Origin: ZC4RG20 sp963782445
GTDB taxonomy: Bacteria > Pseudomonadota > Gammaproteobacteria > Steroidobacterales > Rariloculaceae
Reading direction: 5' to 3'
NCBI GenBank assembly: GCA_963782445.1
Contig: CAWAJM010000001.1
Coordinates: 2,108,001 to 2,172,000 of the forward strand
DNA length: 64,000 nucleotides
Made by a program: the position numbers and the translations under genes. The notes beneath the pieces are model-generated. The model worked only from the letters and a program-made list of their open reading frames with translations, was not told the origin of the DNA and searched no databases. Below are positions 35,836-43,929 of the stretch, in pieces (the stretch's first letter is position 1; the number at the start of each line of letters is the position of its first letter).

Positions 35836-38121
35836 ATGCGTAATACGCTGTCCCGCTACTCGTTCGCGCTCGTGACCGTCGGGGTCGCGTTCGGGCTCAG
35901 GCTACTTCTCGCGCCGCTCACCGGCAACGGCGTGCCGTTCGCGCTGTTCTTCGCCGCCACACTGGTCACGAGCGTATTCGCGGGGACCGGCCCGGGGATC
36001 TGCGCCCTGGGCCTCAGCCTTCCCCTTGCGGCATATGCGTTCATCGTGCGCGCGGGCTATCCCGTGGATCAGGCACTGATCCGGGCGCTGCTCTACGGCG
36101 CAGACGGCGTGGTCATCATTTACTTGGCCGCGCTCGTAAACCGCCGGCGCCGGACCCTGGATGCTGCGAACTTGGAGCTCCGCCGGCTCGGCCGCGAGGC
36201 CTCGCGTGCGGCGGCCCGCACGGGCGAGGTGATCGAGCTTGCGCCGGACGCTTTCCTGCTCGCGGATCTCGACGGCCGCTACATCGACGTCAATGAGGCC
36301 GCCTGCCGGCTGCTCGGCTACGAACACGCCGAGCTCATCGGCAAGACGCTCTTCGACCTGATCCCGTCCGAGGATGCCGCTCGATTGACTGCACTGCGTA
36401 CCGAGCTGCTCGTGCCCGGTGCGGTCAGCAAGACGGAGTGGCGCCTGAAACGCAAGGACGGCAGCGTCGTGCCGGTCGAGACGAGCTCGAACATGCTGCG
36501 CGACGGACGCTGGCAAGCCTTCGTTCGCGACATCACGGATCGCAAGCGGATTGAGGATCAACGCCAGGTTTTCGTATCCCTGCTCGACAACTCCGTCGAC
36601 TTCGTCGGCATCGCCGATCCGGCCGGTAAGCCTATTTATCTCAACGCGGCCGGCCGTCGCATGATCGGTCTGAGGCCGGACTTTCCCGTGGAGGAGCTGC
36701 AGATTCAGGACTGCTATCCATCCGAGCTGCGCACGTTCGTCACGGACGTGCTGCTCCCAACGATGCGCGAAGAAGGCGTGTGGTCGGGCGAGACGTTCTT
36801 TCGGAATTTCGAGACCCAGGAGAGGATCCCGGTTTCGGACACGCACTTCCTGATCCGCGACGCGACCGGCCAACGCATCCTCGGCATGGGCACGGTGACG
36901 CGCGACATCTCGGAAGCCCAACGCATCGCCGAGGAACGCGAGCGGCTGCTAGCGCGCGAACAGACGGCCCGCCGGCAGGCGGAGTCCGCGAATGCGAAGC
37001 TGCGCGAGTCCGAAGAGCGGTTCAGATTGACGATCGACGAGGCCCCGATCGGCATGGCCCTCGTGTCCCTGGACGGCCGGTTCGTTCGCGTCAACCGGGT
37101 GCTGTGCGAAATCACGGGCTACACCGCCGCCGAGCTCATGGCGCGCACGTTTCACGAGATTACCCACCCCGAAGACGTCGACAAGGACGTCGCGCTGGCG
37201 AACGACCTGGCCCGCGGCAAGTATCCGCGCTATCAGTTGGAGAAGCGCTACATCCGCAAGGACGGCTCGGTCGTCAACGTCATGCTGAGCGCAGCGGTGC
37301 TGCGCGGGCCGGAAGGTGCCCCGCTCTATTACATCGCTCAAGTCGAGGACATTACCGAGCGCAAGCTCGCCGAGCGCGCGCTGCGGCGGTCCAAGGCCGC
37401 GCTGCAGCGTGCGATCAAGACGCGGGACGACGTGCTGCGCATCGTCGCACACGACCTGCGTAACCCGCTCAGCGCGATCATGATGCAGGCGGCCGCCATG
37501 GAACGCGCGGGCGACGAGCCCGAGCGACGCGACCCCGCACCCCGCCAGCTGATCCAGCGCGCCGCGGACCGCATGAATCAGCTGATCCAGGATCTGCTCA
37601 ACGTCGCGCTCGTGGAAGCCGGGCAGCTCAAGGTCGAGCCCGCGCGGCTCAGCGTATCCGATCTATTGGGCGATGCACTGCGGATGCAAAAGCCGCTCGC
37701 GTCCGCCGCCAAAGTCGAGCTTAGAGACGATCTCGGGCCCGAGGTGAGTCAGGTGTGGGGAGACCGTCGCCGGCTGCTCCAGGTCTTGGACAACCTCGTC
37801 GGCAATGCGATCAAGTTCACGGAGCCGGGCGGTCGAATCGTCGTGAGCGCCGCGGTGAACGCCGACGAGGTCGTCTTTTCGGTCGCCGATACGGGCCGCG
37901 GCATAGCGCGCGACGCCTTGCCGCACATTTTCGATCGCTTCTGGCAGGCCGCTTCCCAGGCCCGACGGCTCGGGGCGGGGCTCGGCCTGCCGATTACAAG
38001 AGGGATCGTGGAGGCCCACGGGGGTCGGATCTGGGTCGAAAGCCGCGTCGGTCGAGGAAGCACCTTCTTCTTCGCGATTCCGACGCCCTGCACGCGCGAA
38101 TCGGCGGTGTCCCCGGCGTAG
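35836..38121 (+). CDS. Membrane-bound PAS-sensor histidine kinase (orphan)
   Basis: A 761-residue hybrid-free sensor kinase. Residues about 8-105 hold a DUF4118-like membrane region with four helices. Three PAS domains follow (about 130-240, 250-370 and 395-515, each ending in D-I-T/S, for example VRDITDRK and VEDITERK). The HisKA domain has the H-box VAHDLRNPLS with H539, and the HATPase domain has the N-box NLVGNAIKFT, DTGRGIA, FDRFWQ and GAGLGL. No response regulator gene is adjacent. ATG 35836 is chosen; a TTG four codons earlier is possible. Signal unknown; PAS domains suggest redox, light or small-ligand sensing. Confidence 0.93.
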   Translation: MRNTLSRYSFALVTVGVAFGLRLLLAPLTGNGVPFALFFAATLVTSVFAGTGPGICALGLSLPLAAYAFIVRAGYPVDQALIRALLYGADGVVIIYLAALVNRRRRTLDAANLELRRLGREASRAAARTGEVIELAPDAFLLADLDGRYIDVNEAACRLLGYEHAELIGKTLFDLIPSEDAARLTALRTELLVPGAVSKTEWRLKRKDGSVVPVETSSNMLRDGRWQAFVRDITDRKRIEDQRQVFVSLLDNSVDFVGIADPAGKPIYLNAAGRRMIGLRPDFPVEELQIQDCYPSELRTFVTDVLLPTMREEGVWSGETFFRNFETQERIPVSDTHFLIRDATGQRILGMGTVTRDISEAQRIAEERERLLAREQTARRQAESANAKLRESEERFRLTIDEAPIGMALVSLDGRFVRVNRVLCEITGYTAAELMARTFHEITHPEDVDKDVALANDLARGKYPRYQLEKRYIRKDGSVVNVMLSAAVLRGPEGAPLYYIAQVEDITERKLAERALRRSKAALQRAIKTRDDVLRIVAHDLRNPLSAIMMQAAAMERAGDEPERRDPAPRQLIQRAADRMNQLIQDLLNVALVEAGQLKVEPARLSVSDLLGDALRMQKPLASAAKVELRDDLGPEVSQVWGDRRRLLQVLDNLVGNAIKFTEPGGRIVVSAAVNADEVVFSVADTGRGIARDALPHIFDRFWQAASQARRLGAGLGLPITRGIVEAHGGRIWVESRVGRGSTFFFAIPTPCTRESAVSPA

Positions 38122-38249
38122 TAAGGGCAATGGACCCGAATTCGAGACAAGCGCCGTATTTACAATGTCTGCGCGAAGCGTCTACTCTCCCGTTACCTAA
38201 CCGGCCGCGGGGGAGGTGGCCGAAAATTACAATCCCGGGGGGGAGCGCC

Positions 38250-39083
38250 ATGAAGTACGGTATATGGTTCGTGCGTCTCGTGTTCGCGGCCTGGATGGTT
38301 CCAGCCGGCCTGAACCACTTTGTTCCTCTGTTCCCGCAGCCGCTCGGCACGCAGCCGCTGAGCAAGGAGCTGTTCCTGGCGTTATTCGACAGCCACCTGT
38401 TCGATCTCGTGAAGGCGGTCGAGCTCATAGCCGGGCTCGGTGTGCTGACCGGCATCTACCTGCCGCTGGTGCTCGTCGTATGCATGCCGGTCTCGTTCTG
38501 CGTGTGGTACTGGGACACTGTGCTCGAGGGATGGGGCTCCGTCGCGTCGATCTTCGGCGGTGCCGTGCTGGTCTGCAATGTGCTGCTCTGCCTCGCCTAT
38601 GTGGGAACCTACCGCGCGGAATTCACGTTCCGAGCGAAGCCGCGGGCTCTCGGCGGCTCCGCCGGGGGCTCTGGCCAGGAGCGCCTCGTCCTGGCGGGAC
38701 GACTGATCTTCGGCGCGTGGATGCTGGCCAACGGCATCAGCTATCTGTTCGTCTCGCTCTATCCCATGCCGACCGGTCATGCGCCGCTCGCCGCGCAGCT
38801 CATGACGGCCCTCGTCAACAGCCACCTTATCTACGTGGTCGCGGCGATCCAACTGGTCACCGGCGCCCTGATTCTCGCCAATGTCTTCGTCCCGTTGGCG
38901 CTCACTGTCGTGATGCCGCTTTCGGTCTGCGCGGCCTTCTGGGGAGTGATCCTCGAGCACCAGCCCGTCGCGGCGCTCCTGTCGCTCGCGGCATTGGCGC
39001 TCAATGGCCTACTGATGCTGGCCTACATCGACTACTACAAGGGTGTCCTGCAGCGGCAGGCCCTCGCAGTCGGCGAAGCTTGA
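38250..39083 (+). CDS. DoxX-like membrane protein with two four-helix halves
   Basis: A 277-residue protein made of two similar DoxX-type units: residues about 5-120 (FVRLVFAAWMVPAGLNHFVP ... FDLVKAVELIAGLGVLTGIY) and about 140-265 (RLIFGAWMLANGISYLFVSL ... IYVVAAIQLVTGALILANVF). DoxX proteins are small quinone- or redox-associated membrane proteins; tandem duplication is less usual. GGGGGGGAG lies just before the ATG. It is co-transcribed with the DUF805 gene ten bases downstream. Confidence 0.82.
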   Translation: MKYGIWFVRLVFAAWMVPAGLNHFVPLFPQPLGTQPLSKELFLALFDSHLFDLVKAVELIAGLGVLTGIYLPLVLVVCMPVSFCVWYWDTVLEGWGSVASIFGGAVLVCNVLLCLAYVGTYRAEFTFRAKPRALGGSAGGSGQERLVLAGRLIFGAWMLANGISYLFVSLYPMPTGHAPLAAQLMTALVNSHLIYVVAAIQLVTGALILANVFVPLALTVVMPLSVCAAFWGVILEHQPVAALLSLAALALNGLLMLAYIDYYKGVLQRQALAVGEA

Positions 39084-39093
39084 GGAGGACATC

Positions 39094-39549
39094 ATGAATT
39101 TCGATACCCTGTTCGTGTATCCCGGGGGCCGCACGTCGCGCGGCAACTTCATCGGCGCCCTGCTCGTCCTGCTCGCGGTGTTTGCTTTCTATCACTTCCT
39201 CGTGCCGGGCCGAGACAGCCAGTGGTGCCAGCTCGTCCTGCTGTATCCGGGCCTGGTGCTGCACGCCCGGCGCCTGCACGACATGGGCCGCTCCGCCTGG
39301 CCGCTGCTCGCTCCGGCCGCACTCATCATCGCGGCCGCCTGGCTCGTCCTGTACGTCCCCGGCTCCCGGGCGCTCGGCATCGTAACGGTGGCTGCGGTCC
39401 TCGTCGCCGCCGCCTTCATCGTCTGGGGGCTCGTCGGCGCCGGCCAGACCGAGGCCAACCGATTTGGGGCGCCGGCGGGCGCGACCGGCGACAATGCCGC
39501 GGCAGTCTCCGTCACCGCACCCGGTCGCGCGCAACGAGCGGACGAATAG
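39094..39549 (+). CDS. DUF805-family membrane protein
   Basis: A 151-residue protein with the DUF805 pattern: an N-terminal soluble lead (YPGGRTSRGNFIGALL), then membrane helices with the conserved LHARRLHDMGRSAWPLL between them. Four helices in all, and a 30-residue Ala/Gly-rich tail. GAGGAGGA precedes the ATG. Function unknown; operon with the DoxX-like gene. Confidence 0.85.
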   Translation: MNFDTLFVYPGGRTSRGNFIGALLVLLAVFAFYHFLVPGRDSQWCQLVLLYPGLVLHARRLHDMGRSAWPLLAPAALIIAAAWLVLYVPGSRALGIVTVAAVLVAAAFIVWGLVGAGQTEANRFGAPAGATGDNAAAVSVTAPGRAQRADE

Positions 39550-39626
39550 ACTCGGCCCGAAAAGGTATAACTCGGCGGCCGCGCCGGCGAGGCGGTGCGT
39601 CCCAGGAACTAGCGGGAGATGCCCTG

Positions 39627-40473
39627 ATGTGCGATCAAGACCATTTCGCGGAAGACCTGAAGCAATACTCGCGCCGAGAACGTCGGTACGCTCGCTGCGG
39701 CCGTCGGCGTCGCGATGATGCTGCCGCGCGCGGCCGATGCGATGGACGTCAACGAACGCGAAGTGACGGTCGAGACGCCCGACGGGAAGTGCGACGCGTA
39801 CTTCGCGGCGCCGACCGCCGGCGCCCACGCGGCCGTGCTCGTGTGGCCCGACATTTTCGGGTTGCGGCGCGCGTTCCGACAGATGGGCAAGCGCCTGGCG
39901 GAATCCGGCTACGCGGTGCTCGTCATCAATCCGTTCTATCGCACGAAGAAGGCGCCCACGGCCTCTGCAGGCGCCAGCACTCCGATTCCGGAGGTGCTGC
40001 CGCTTGCGCAGTCGCTCAACGCAGCGACCGAGGTCACCGATGCGAAAGCGTTCCTCGCGTGGCTCGACGCTCGGCCCGAGGTGGATACACGCAGGAAGGC
40101 CGGCACGATTGGGTACTGCATGGGCGGCCCGATGGTGTTTCGCACCGCGGCCACCCTGCCCGACCGGATCGGCGCTGCGTGCACGTTCCATGGCGGCGGC
40201 CTGGTGACGCAGGCCGAGGACAGCCCGCATCGGCTGATTCCGCAGATGAAAGCGCAATTCGTGGTCGCCATCGCCGAGAGCGACGACAAGCGCGAACCGG
40301 AGGCCAAGGACGTTTTAAGAAGCGCTTTTGCGAAGGCGAATCTGCGGGCGGAGGTCGAGGTGTACCCGGCCGCCCACGGTTGGTGTCCGCCCGATACGCT
40401 CGTCTACGACTACGATCAGGCCGAGCGCGCCTGGAGCCGGATGCTCGCGCTGTTCCAGAAGGCACTCGCGTAG
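39627..40473 (+). pseudogene. Tat-exported dienelactone hydrolase family protein, one-base frameshift in the signal
   Basis: The body (from about 39715) is a dienelactone hydrolase: VLVWPDIFGLR, the nucleophile Cys in GYCMGG, an Asp in AESDDKREPE and the His in AAHGWCPP form the Cys-Asp-His triad. The ATG at 39627 has GGGAG upstream and begins MCDQDHFAEDLKQYSRR, as family members with a Tat leader do, but the frame is off by one. Dropping one base near 39678 joins it to NVGTLAAAVGVAMML, recreating S-R-R-x-V and a hydrophobic core. So the gene has a one-base insertion: a mutation or a read error. The internal ATG at 39715 could yield a cytoplasmic form without signal. Confidence 0.85.
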
Positions 40474-40522
40474 CGGGCGGCTCGAGGCAACGGCCGATCG
40501 AGGCTCCTGGAGGCTCCCGGGC

Positions 40523-40565
40523 CCCTCCCGGCGCGCGGCTGCGGACGGGAGGGCTTGCGTTTTCT
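40523..40565 (+). terminator. Rho-independent terminator after the dienelactone hydrolase gene
   Basis: Arms CCCTCCCG (40523-40530) and CGGGAGGG (40546-40553) pair perfectly across a 15-base GC-rich loop and are followed by a T-rich run (CTTGCGTTTTCT). It lies 50 bases after the hydrolase stop, just before the stop of the convergent DUF6152 gene. Confidence 0.55.
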
Positions 40566-40977
40566 ACTTCCCGCCGGTCCTTTCGCGGCGCGAGACGCCG
40601 CCGAGGGCAACGGTATGGCCGTTCACCGTGAATCCCACGATGTAGCCGCCGTCACGGCCGTCCTTGCGCGGCGCTACGGTCAGCTTGATCTTGTCGCCGG
40701 CCTTGACCATGTCGTTCGTATAGCCGGAGCGATAGAAGTGGCTCGCGCTGTGGCCTTCGAACGTGACGGCGCGCGTGCCTTTGGCGTCCGTTACCTCAAC
40801 TGTGGCCGCCGTGTGCGGGTTCCTGACGTCGAACTCCTTGACCGTGCCGACGACGGTGACCAATTTGCCGAAGTCGTACTGGGCGGCCGAGTGATGCGCG
40901 GCCGCACTCAAGGACCAAAGGGCCAACGCGGCCGTGCCGACCGCAAGGGCCAGGTAGTTTCTAGGGACTCTCCACAT
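40564..40977 (-). CDS. DUF6152-family periplasmic protein
   Basis: A 137-residue protein with a signal peptide ending SLSAAAHHS and the typical DUF6152 core (AHHSAAQYDFGKLVTVVGTV, then VRNPHTAATVEV). The paired His at the mature N-terminus is a hallmark and could bind a metal. The ATG at 40977 is favoured by GAGGAG upstream. It lies 50 bases after the 41028 gene on the same strand; these two families are repeatedly neighbours in Gammaproteobacteria (recalled, not checked). Function unknown. Confidence 0.82.
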   Translation of the reverse strand: MWRVPRNYLALAVGTAALALWSLSAAAHHSAAQYDFGKLVTVVGTVKEFDVRNPHTAATVEVTDAKGTRAVTFEGHSASHFYRSGYTNDMVKAGDKIKLTVAPRKDGRDGGYIVGFTVNGHTVALGGVSRRERTGGK

Positions 40978-41027
40978 CACGGATCTCCTCATCATGCGCG
41001 ATCGGGCCTCGTATCAGCGGCGCCCGG

Positions 41028-41831
41028 TCACTCGTTTGCTTCGCGGGCTTTGTAGACGTCGCTCATTTGCGCGTCGACGGGTTTGCCGGCCTCCATCTGC
41101 TTGCGCCTCATCTCGAGCAATTCGTTCCACAATTCGTTCGGACAATAGTACGGAAACATGAAACTGTCCGGACGCAGCTCGTACGCGTGCTCGATCTTGA
41201 TCGGTTTCGTGTAGTAGACCGGATCCGTCATCGTCGCCTCGTACCGGATGAGCTTCTTCCCGTCCGCCGTCTTGTCGGGCGTAAAGCGCTCCTCGATCGT
41301 CGCCTTGTCGCTGTGGGGGTGCATCGATTGGTCCTGGCCATCGGTCAAGCTCGAGGTTTCCACCACGAGCGTATTGCCCTCCCAATGACCTTCCGAGTAC
41401 CCGTCCCGGCTCGGCAGCCGCATGCCCTTCGGCTGGTGCCGCCCATTCAGGTAGATGCGCCGCGTCTCGTTGTCGACCTCGTAGATGATCGTGAGCTGGT
41501 CCGGCGACTGGATGAATTCGAGCGGATAGGCGCCCGGCTGCTGCATCATGGTCGGCATGCCGTATTCGGCGCAATAGGCCGCCGGATTGTCCCGTTCGGG
41601 CCCGCTGAGCTTGCGGTACTGCTCGACCCGGCGCTTTCCCTCCGCGGTCAAGGGCAGGTCCGTGCGCAACGCACCGAAGCCCGAGGCCCGCCGCTCTCCG
41701 GGCTCGCGGTGGGTGACCCAGATGCCGTTGAAGTCGGGATGTGCGGGCTCGGCCGCCGAGACGCTCCCCCAGGCCAAAGCCGCGGCGGCCAAGGCGACGG
41801 CTCTCGTGATCCATTGCGTTTCTTGCGGCAT
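41028..41831 (-). CDS. Secreted protein of unknown function, neighbour of DUF6152
   Basis: A 267-residue protein with a signal peptide (cleavage near VSAAEP). The mature part begins AHPDFNGIWV and contains EYGMPTMMQQPGAYPLEFIQ, IIYEVDNETRRIYLNGR and GHWEGNTLVVETSSL, a beta-rich pattern widely seen next to DUF6152 and TonB receptors but without known function. GGGGGAAA lies upstream of the ATG. The C-terminal 30 residues are charged. Confidence 0.75.
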   Translation of the reverse strand: MPQETQWITRAVALAAAALAWGSVSAAEPAHPDFNGIWVTHREPGERRASGFGALRTDLPLTAEGKRRVEQYRKLSGPERDNPAAYCAEYGMPTMMQQPGAYPLEFIQSPDQLTIIYEVDNETRRIYLNGRHQPKGMRLPSRDGYSEGHWEGNTLVVETSSLTDGQDQSMHPHSDKATIEERFTPDKTADGKKLIRYEATMTDPVYYTKPIKIEHAYELRPDSFMFPYYCPNELWNELLEMRRKQMEAGKPVDAQMSDVYKAREANE

Positions 41832-42082
41832 CGCTGTATTTCCCCCGGGGTGTCGCGCAACTTCGGCACACTCTACCGTTTCGATCGTCATGTTAGAAGA
41901 AATTCACGCCAAAGAATTCCCGGGAAACTCGTGTGCCGGCGCCCGGGAGCCCCGCGGAGGCCCGCCGATGCCCGCGCCGTTGTATCCCATCGGGCGGCGA
42001 GCGACGATAGGCGTGCTGAGCACCCGGTTTTGGGTTCGCGCAGCCGTCCCGTTCGGCTGCAGCCCCCCTGGAGGGACAGTCC

Positions 42083-43048
42083 ATGAAGCCATCTTGCACG
42101 AAGGCCGCGCTGACAGCCGCGGCAATGCTCGCCTGGGGCGCCGCCGCGGCGCAACCGCCGGCATCGCAGGGTCAGGGCCCCGTATTCGCTCCCCGCGGGG
42201 CTGGGCAATTCGATCGGGACGGCGACCGCAGCAACGACCGCGGCCCGGGAGCGGATTCGGAACCGGCACCGAACGCCGACGAAGAAGGGCCGGCGCCGCG
42301 GGCCGCACCCGACCGGGGTCCGGGACCGGGGCCCGGTGGCGATTTTGCCCGCCGCCCAGCGCGTGATGGCGGGTTCCGCGGTCCCGCAGGCGAATGGCAG
42401 GGCGGTCCTCCGCGCGAGTGCTTCCTGTTCTCCCGCCAAGGGTGGGGCCCCGAGCACGGACCCGCCTTCCGGGGGGAGCGCCGACCGGGCACCGAACGCG
42501 AGCGCGACGAGTCGCACCGGCCGGCGCCCGGCATGGAGCTCGCCGAACTGTTGCGCAACGTCGCCGCGGTCTCGGGCAGGCAATTCCTCGTCGATGGCCG
42601 CGTGCCGAGGCACATTGCCGTGCGCGGCACGGATCTCGATCATCCGACGTATGCGCTCTTGCTCTCGATCCTGCGCCTCAACGGTCTCGCGGCCGTTGAG
42701 CTCGGCGGGCGAGTCAACGTCGTTCCCGCCGAGATAATCCGCCAATACGCGACGCCGATCGTCGAACGAGATGATGCCAACGTGCCCGACGACGCATGGG
42801 TCTCGCGCGTCGTGAAGACAAGCGTGAATCCTGCCAGCCTCGTGCCGATTCTGCGACCCTTGATGCCGAGACCCGCCCATCTCGTCGCGCACGTCAACGC
42901 CGACGGGACCGGAGGCACCGTGCTCATCGTCGATTTGTATGCAAACGTCAAACGTATTACGCAACTCATCGGCGCGTTGACGCAGGCCGACGAGCAGGCG
43001 CCGCCGCCGAACGCACCGGCGCAGGCGCCGCCGCGTGCGCCCAGATAG
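42083..43048 (+). CDS. Exported Pro/Gly/Asp-rich protein with a secretin N-domain-like C-terminal part
   Basis: A 321-residue protein. A signal peptide (ending GAAAAQ) is followed by about 130 residues of low-complexity Pro, Gly, Arg and Asp. Residues about 150-300 look like N0/N1 domains of secretins: MELAELLRNVAAVSGRQFLV, NGLAAVELGGRVNVVPAEII, and a second alpha-beta unit ending NVKRITQLIGAL. There is no secretin pore domain and no type II secretion gene nearby. It may be a periplasmic adaptor or a free-standing ring domain. GGAGGG lies before the ATG. Confidence 0.75.
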   Translation: MKPSCTKAALTAAAMLAWGAAAAQPPASQGQGPVFAPRGAGQFDRDGDRSNDRGPGADSEPAPNADEEGPAPRAAPDRGPGPGPGGDFARRPARDGGFRGPAGEWQGGPPRECFLFSRQGWGPEHGPAFRGERRPGTERERDESHRPAPGMELAELLRNVAAVSGRQFLVDGRVPRHIAVRGTDLDHPTYALLLSILRLNGLAAVELGGRVNVVPAEIIRQYATPIVERDDANVPDDAWVSRVVKTSVNPASLVPILRPLMPRPAHLVAHVNADGTGGTVLIVDLYANVKRITQLIGALTQADEQAPPPNAPAQAPPRAPR

Positions 43049-43150
43049 GCGGCGACGCGGCGTGGGGGACGCGTGGCGTTCCCCATGCCGCGGCCCGCTC
43101 TGGGCGGCCGGCCGCAGACGCCTTACAGAACGTCGCCAATGTGATGAACG

Positions 43151-43179
43151 TTGTTATAAAGCATAAGTAACGCTATGTT
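43151..43179 (+). promoter_or_regulatory. Sigma70-type promoter
   Basis: TTGTTA (43151-43156) and TATGTT (43174-43179) are separated by exactly 17 bases, each matching the consensus hexamers at four positions. The AT-rich surroundings (GTTATATATACACTTATATT follows) favour melting. It points at the NTF2-like gene at 43359. Confidence 0.6.
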
Positions 43180-43210
43180 ATATATACACTTATATTGCTC
43201 CAAACCTCGA

Positions 43211-43227
43211 GCCCGATGAATTCGGGC
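43211..43227 (+). repeat. Small leader hairpin
   Basis: GCCCGA and TCGGGC pair around a five-base loop within the presumed 5' leader of the 43359 gene. Too small to call a riboswitch or attenuator; it may just stabilise the message. Confidence 0.3.
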
Positions 43228-43358
43228 ACGGCCCCGGATAGCGAGATACCTGGCCCTGGCCGGGGATGCCCGCGGGCCACTGTCGGATTCAGTTGACGTG
43301 CGCCCGCCTTTCTGTCGATCATTTCCGCACTCGAAAAACCATTAGGGGGACTACCAGT

Positions 43359-43865
43359 ATGAGAATTCCAACAACTGCCGCCTTGGCCCTCGTTTCATTG
43401 ACCGTCGGCTTTGCCGCCTTCGCCCAGGAGCCCGTGCGCGGTGTCAAAGACCCGGAGTCGCTGTTCAAGTCGAGCGATCCGGTGCTGAACCGGAACAAGC
43501 AGGCCGCGCTGCACATCGAGCGTGAGCTGTTGCAATGCGGGCAGTGGGATCGCGCCGGCGAGTGGCTGACGAAGGCGTACCACCAGCACAATCCCAATGC
43601 GGCCTCCGGTCTGGACGGCGTCGTCTACTACTTCACCAAAGTCGCGAAGATGCCCCGCACCGCCGATTGCGGAAAGCTCACGAAGCCCGTCGTTGCCGTG
43701 ATCGCCGAAGGCGACTACGTCACGGTCATGACACCTCGTGCCTATGACGATCCGCGTCACCCGGGCCAGAAGTACTACACGACCTGGTTCGACACGTGGC
43801 GCTTCGTCGACGGCAAGGCCGACGAGCATTGGGACCCGGCGACGCTCGCCGTGCCTTCGAAGTAG
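43359..43865 (+). CDS. Secreted SnoaL/NTF2-like protein
   Basis: A 168-residue protein with a signal peptide (ALALVSLTVGFAAFAQ) and an NTF2-like fold: a helix NKQAALHIERELLQCGQWD, an adjacent helix AGEWLTKAYHQHNPNAASGL, and strands with VVAVIAEGDYVTVMT and WRFVDGKADEHWD. The last motif is typical of SnoaL-like polyketide-cyclase relatives. GGGGGA precedes the ATG. It stands alone between its own promoter and a strong terminator, so it is probably a single-gene transcript. Confidence 0.88.
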   Translation: MRIPTTAALALVSLTVGFAAFAQEPVRGVKDPESLFKSSDPVLNRNKQAALHIERELLQCGQWDRAGEWLTKAYHQHNPNAASGLDGVVYYFTKVAKMPRTADCGKLTKPVVAVIAEGDYVTVMTPRAYDDPRHPGQKYYTTWFDTWRFVDGKADEHWDPATLAVPSK

Positions 43866-43871
43866 CCGCTC

Positions 43872-43912
43872 GGCGGCGGCGCGAGGACGCGCCGCCGCCC
43901 ATTCTTCTTTTC
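43872..43912 (+). terminator. Strong Rho-independent terminator
   Basis: Twelve-base arms GGCGGCGGCGCG (43872-43883) and CGCGCCGCCGCC (43888-43899) pair perfectly around the loop AGGA and are followed by CATTCTTCTTTTC. It begins seven bases after the stop of the 43359 gene and lies between convergent genes; the T-run supports action on the plus strand only. Confidence 0.8.
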
Positions 43913-43929
43913 GAGGGACCTTCCGCCCA

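Larger units (their letters stand above)
43049..43358 (+). other. Intergenic leader region upstream of the 43359 gene
   Basis: A 310-base gap without a gene. Its middle is one of the most AT-rich patches in the window (about 43150-43200) and holds a good promoter; the rest would be a transcribed leader of about 170 bases with a small hairpin. Both are listed separately. Confidence 0.6.

Noticed and set aside
42083..43048. Type II secretion system component GspD
   Set aside because: Only N-domain-like sequence is present; there is no secretin pore domain and no other gsp gene.
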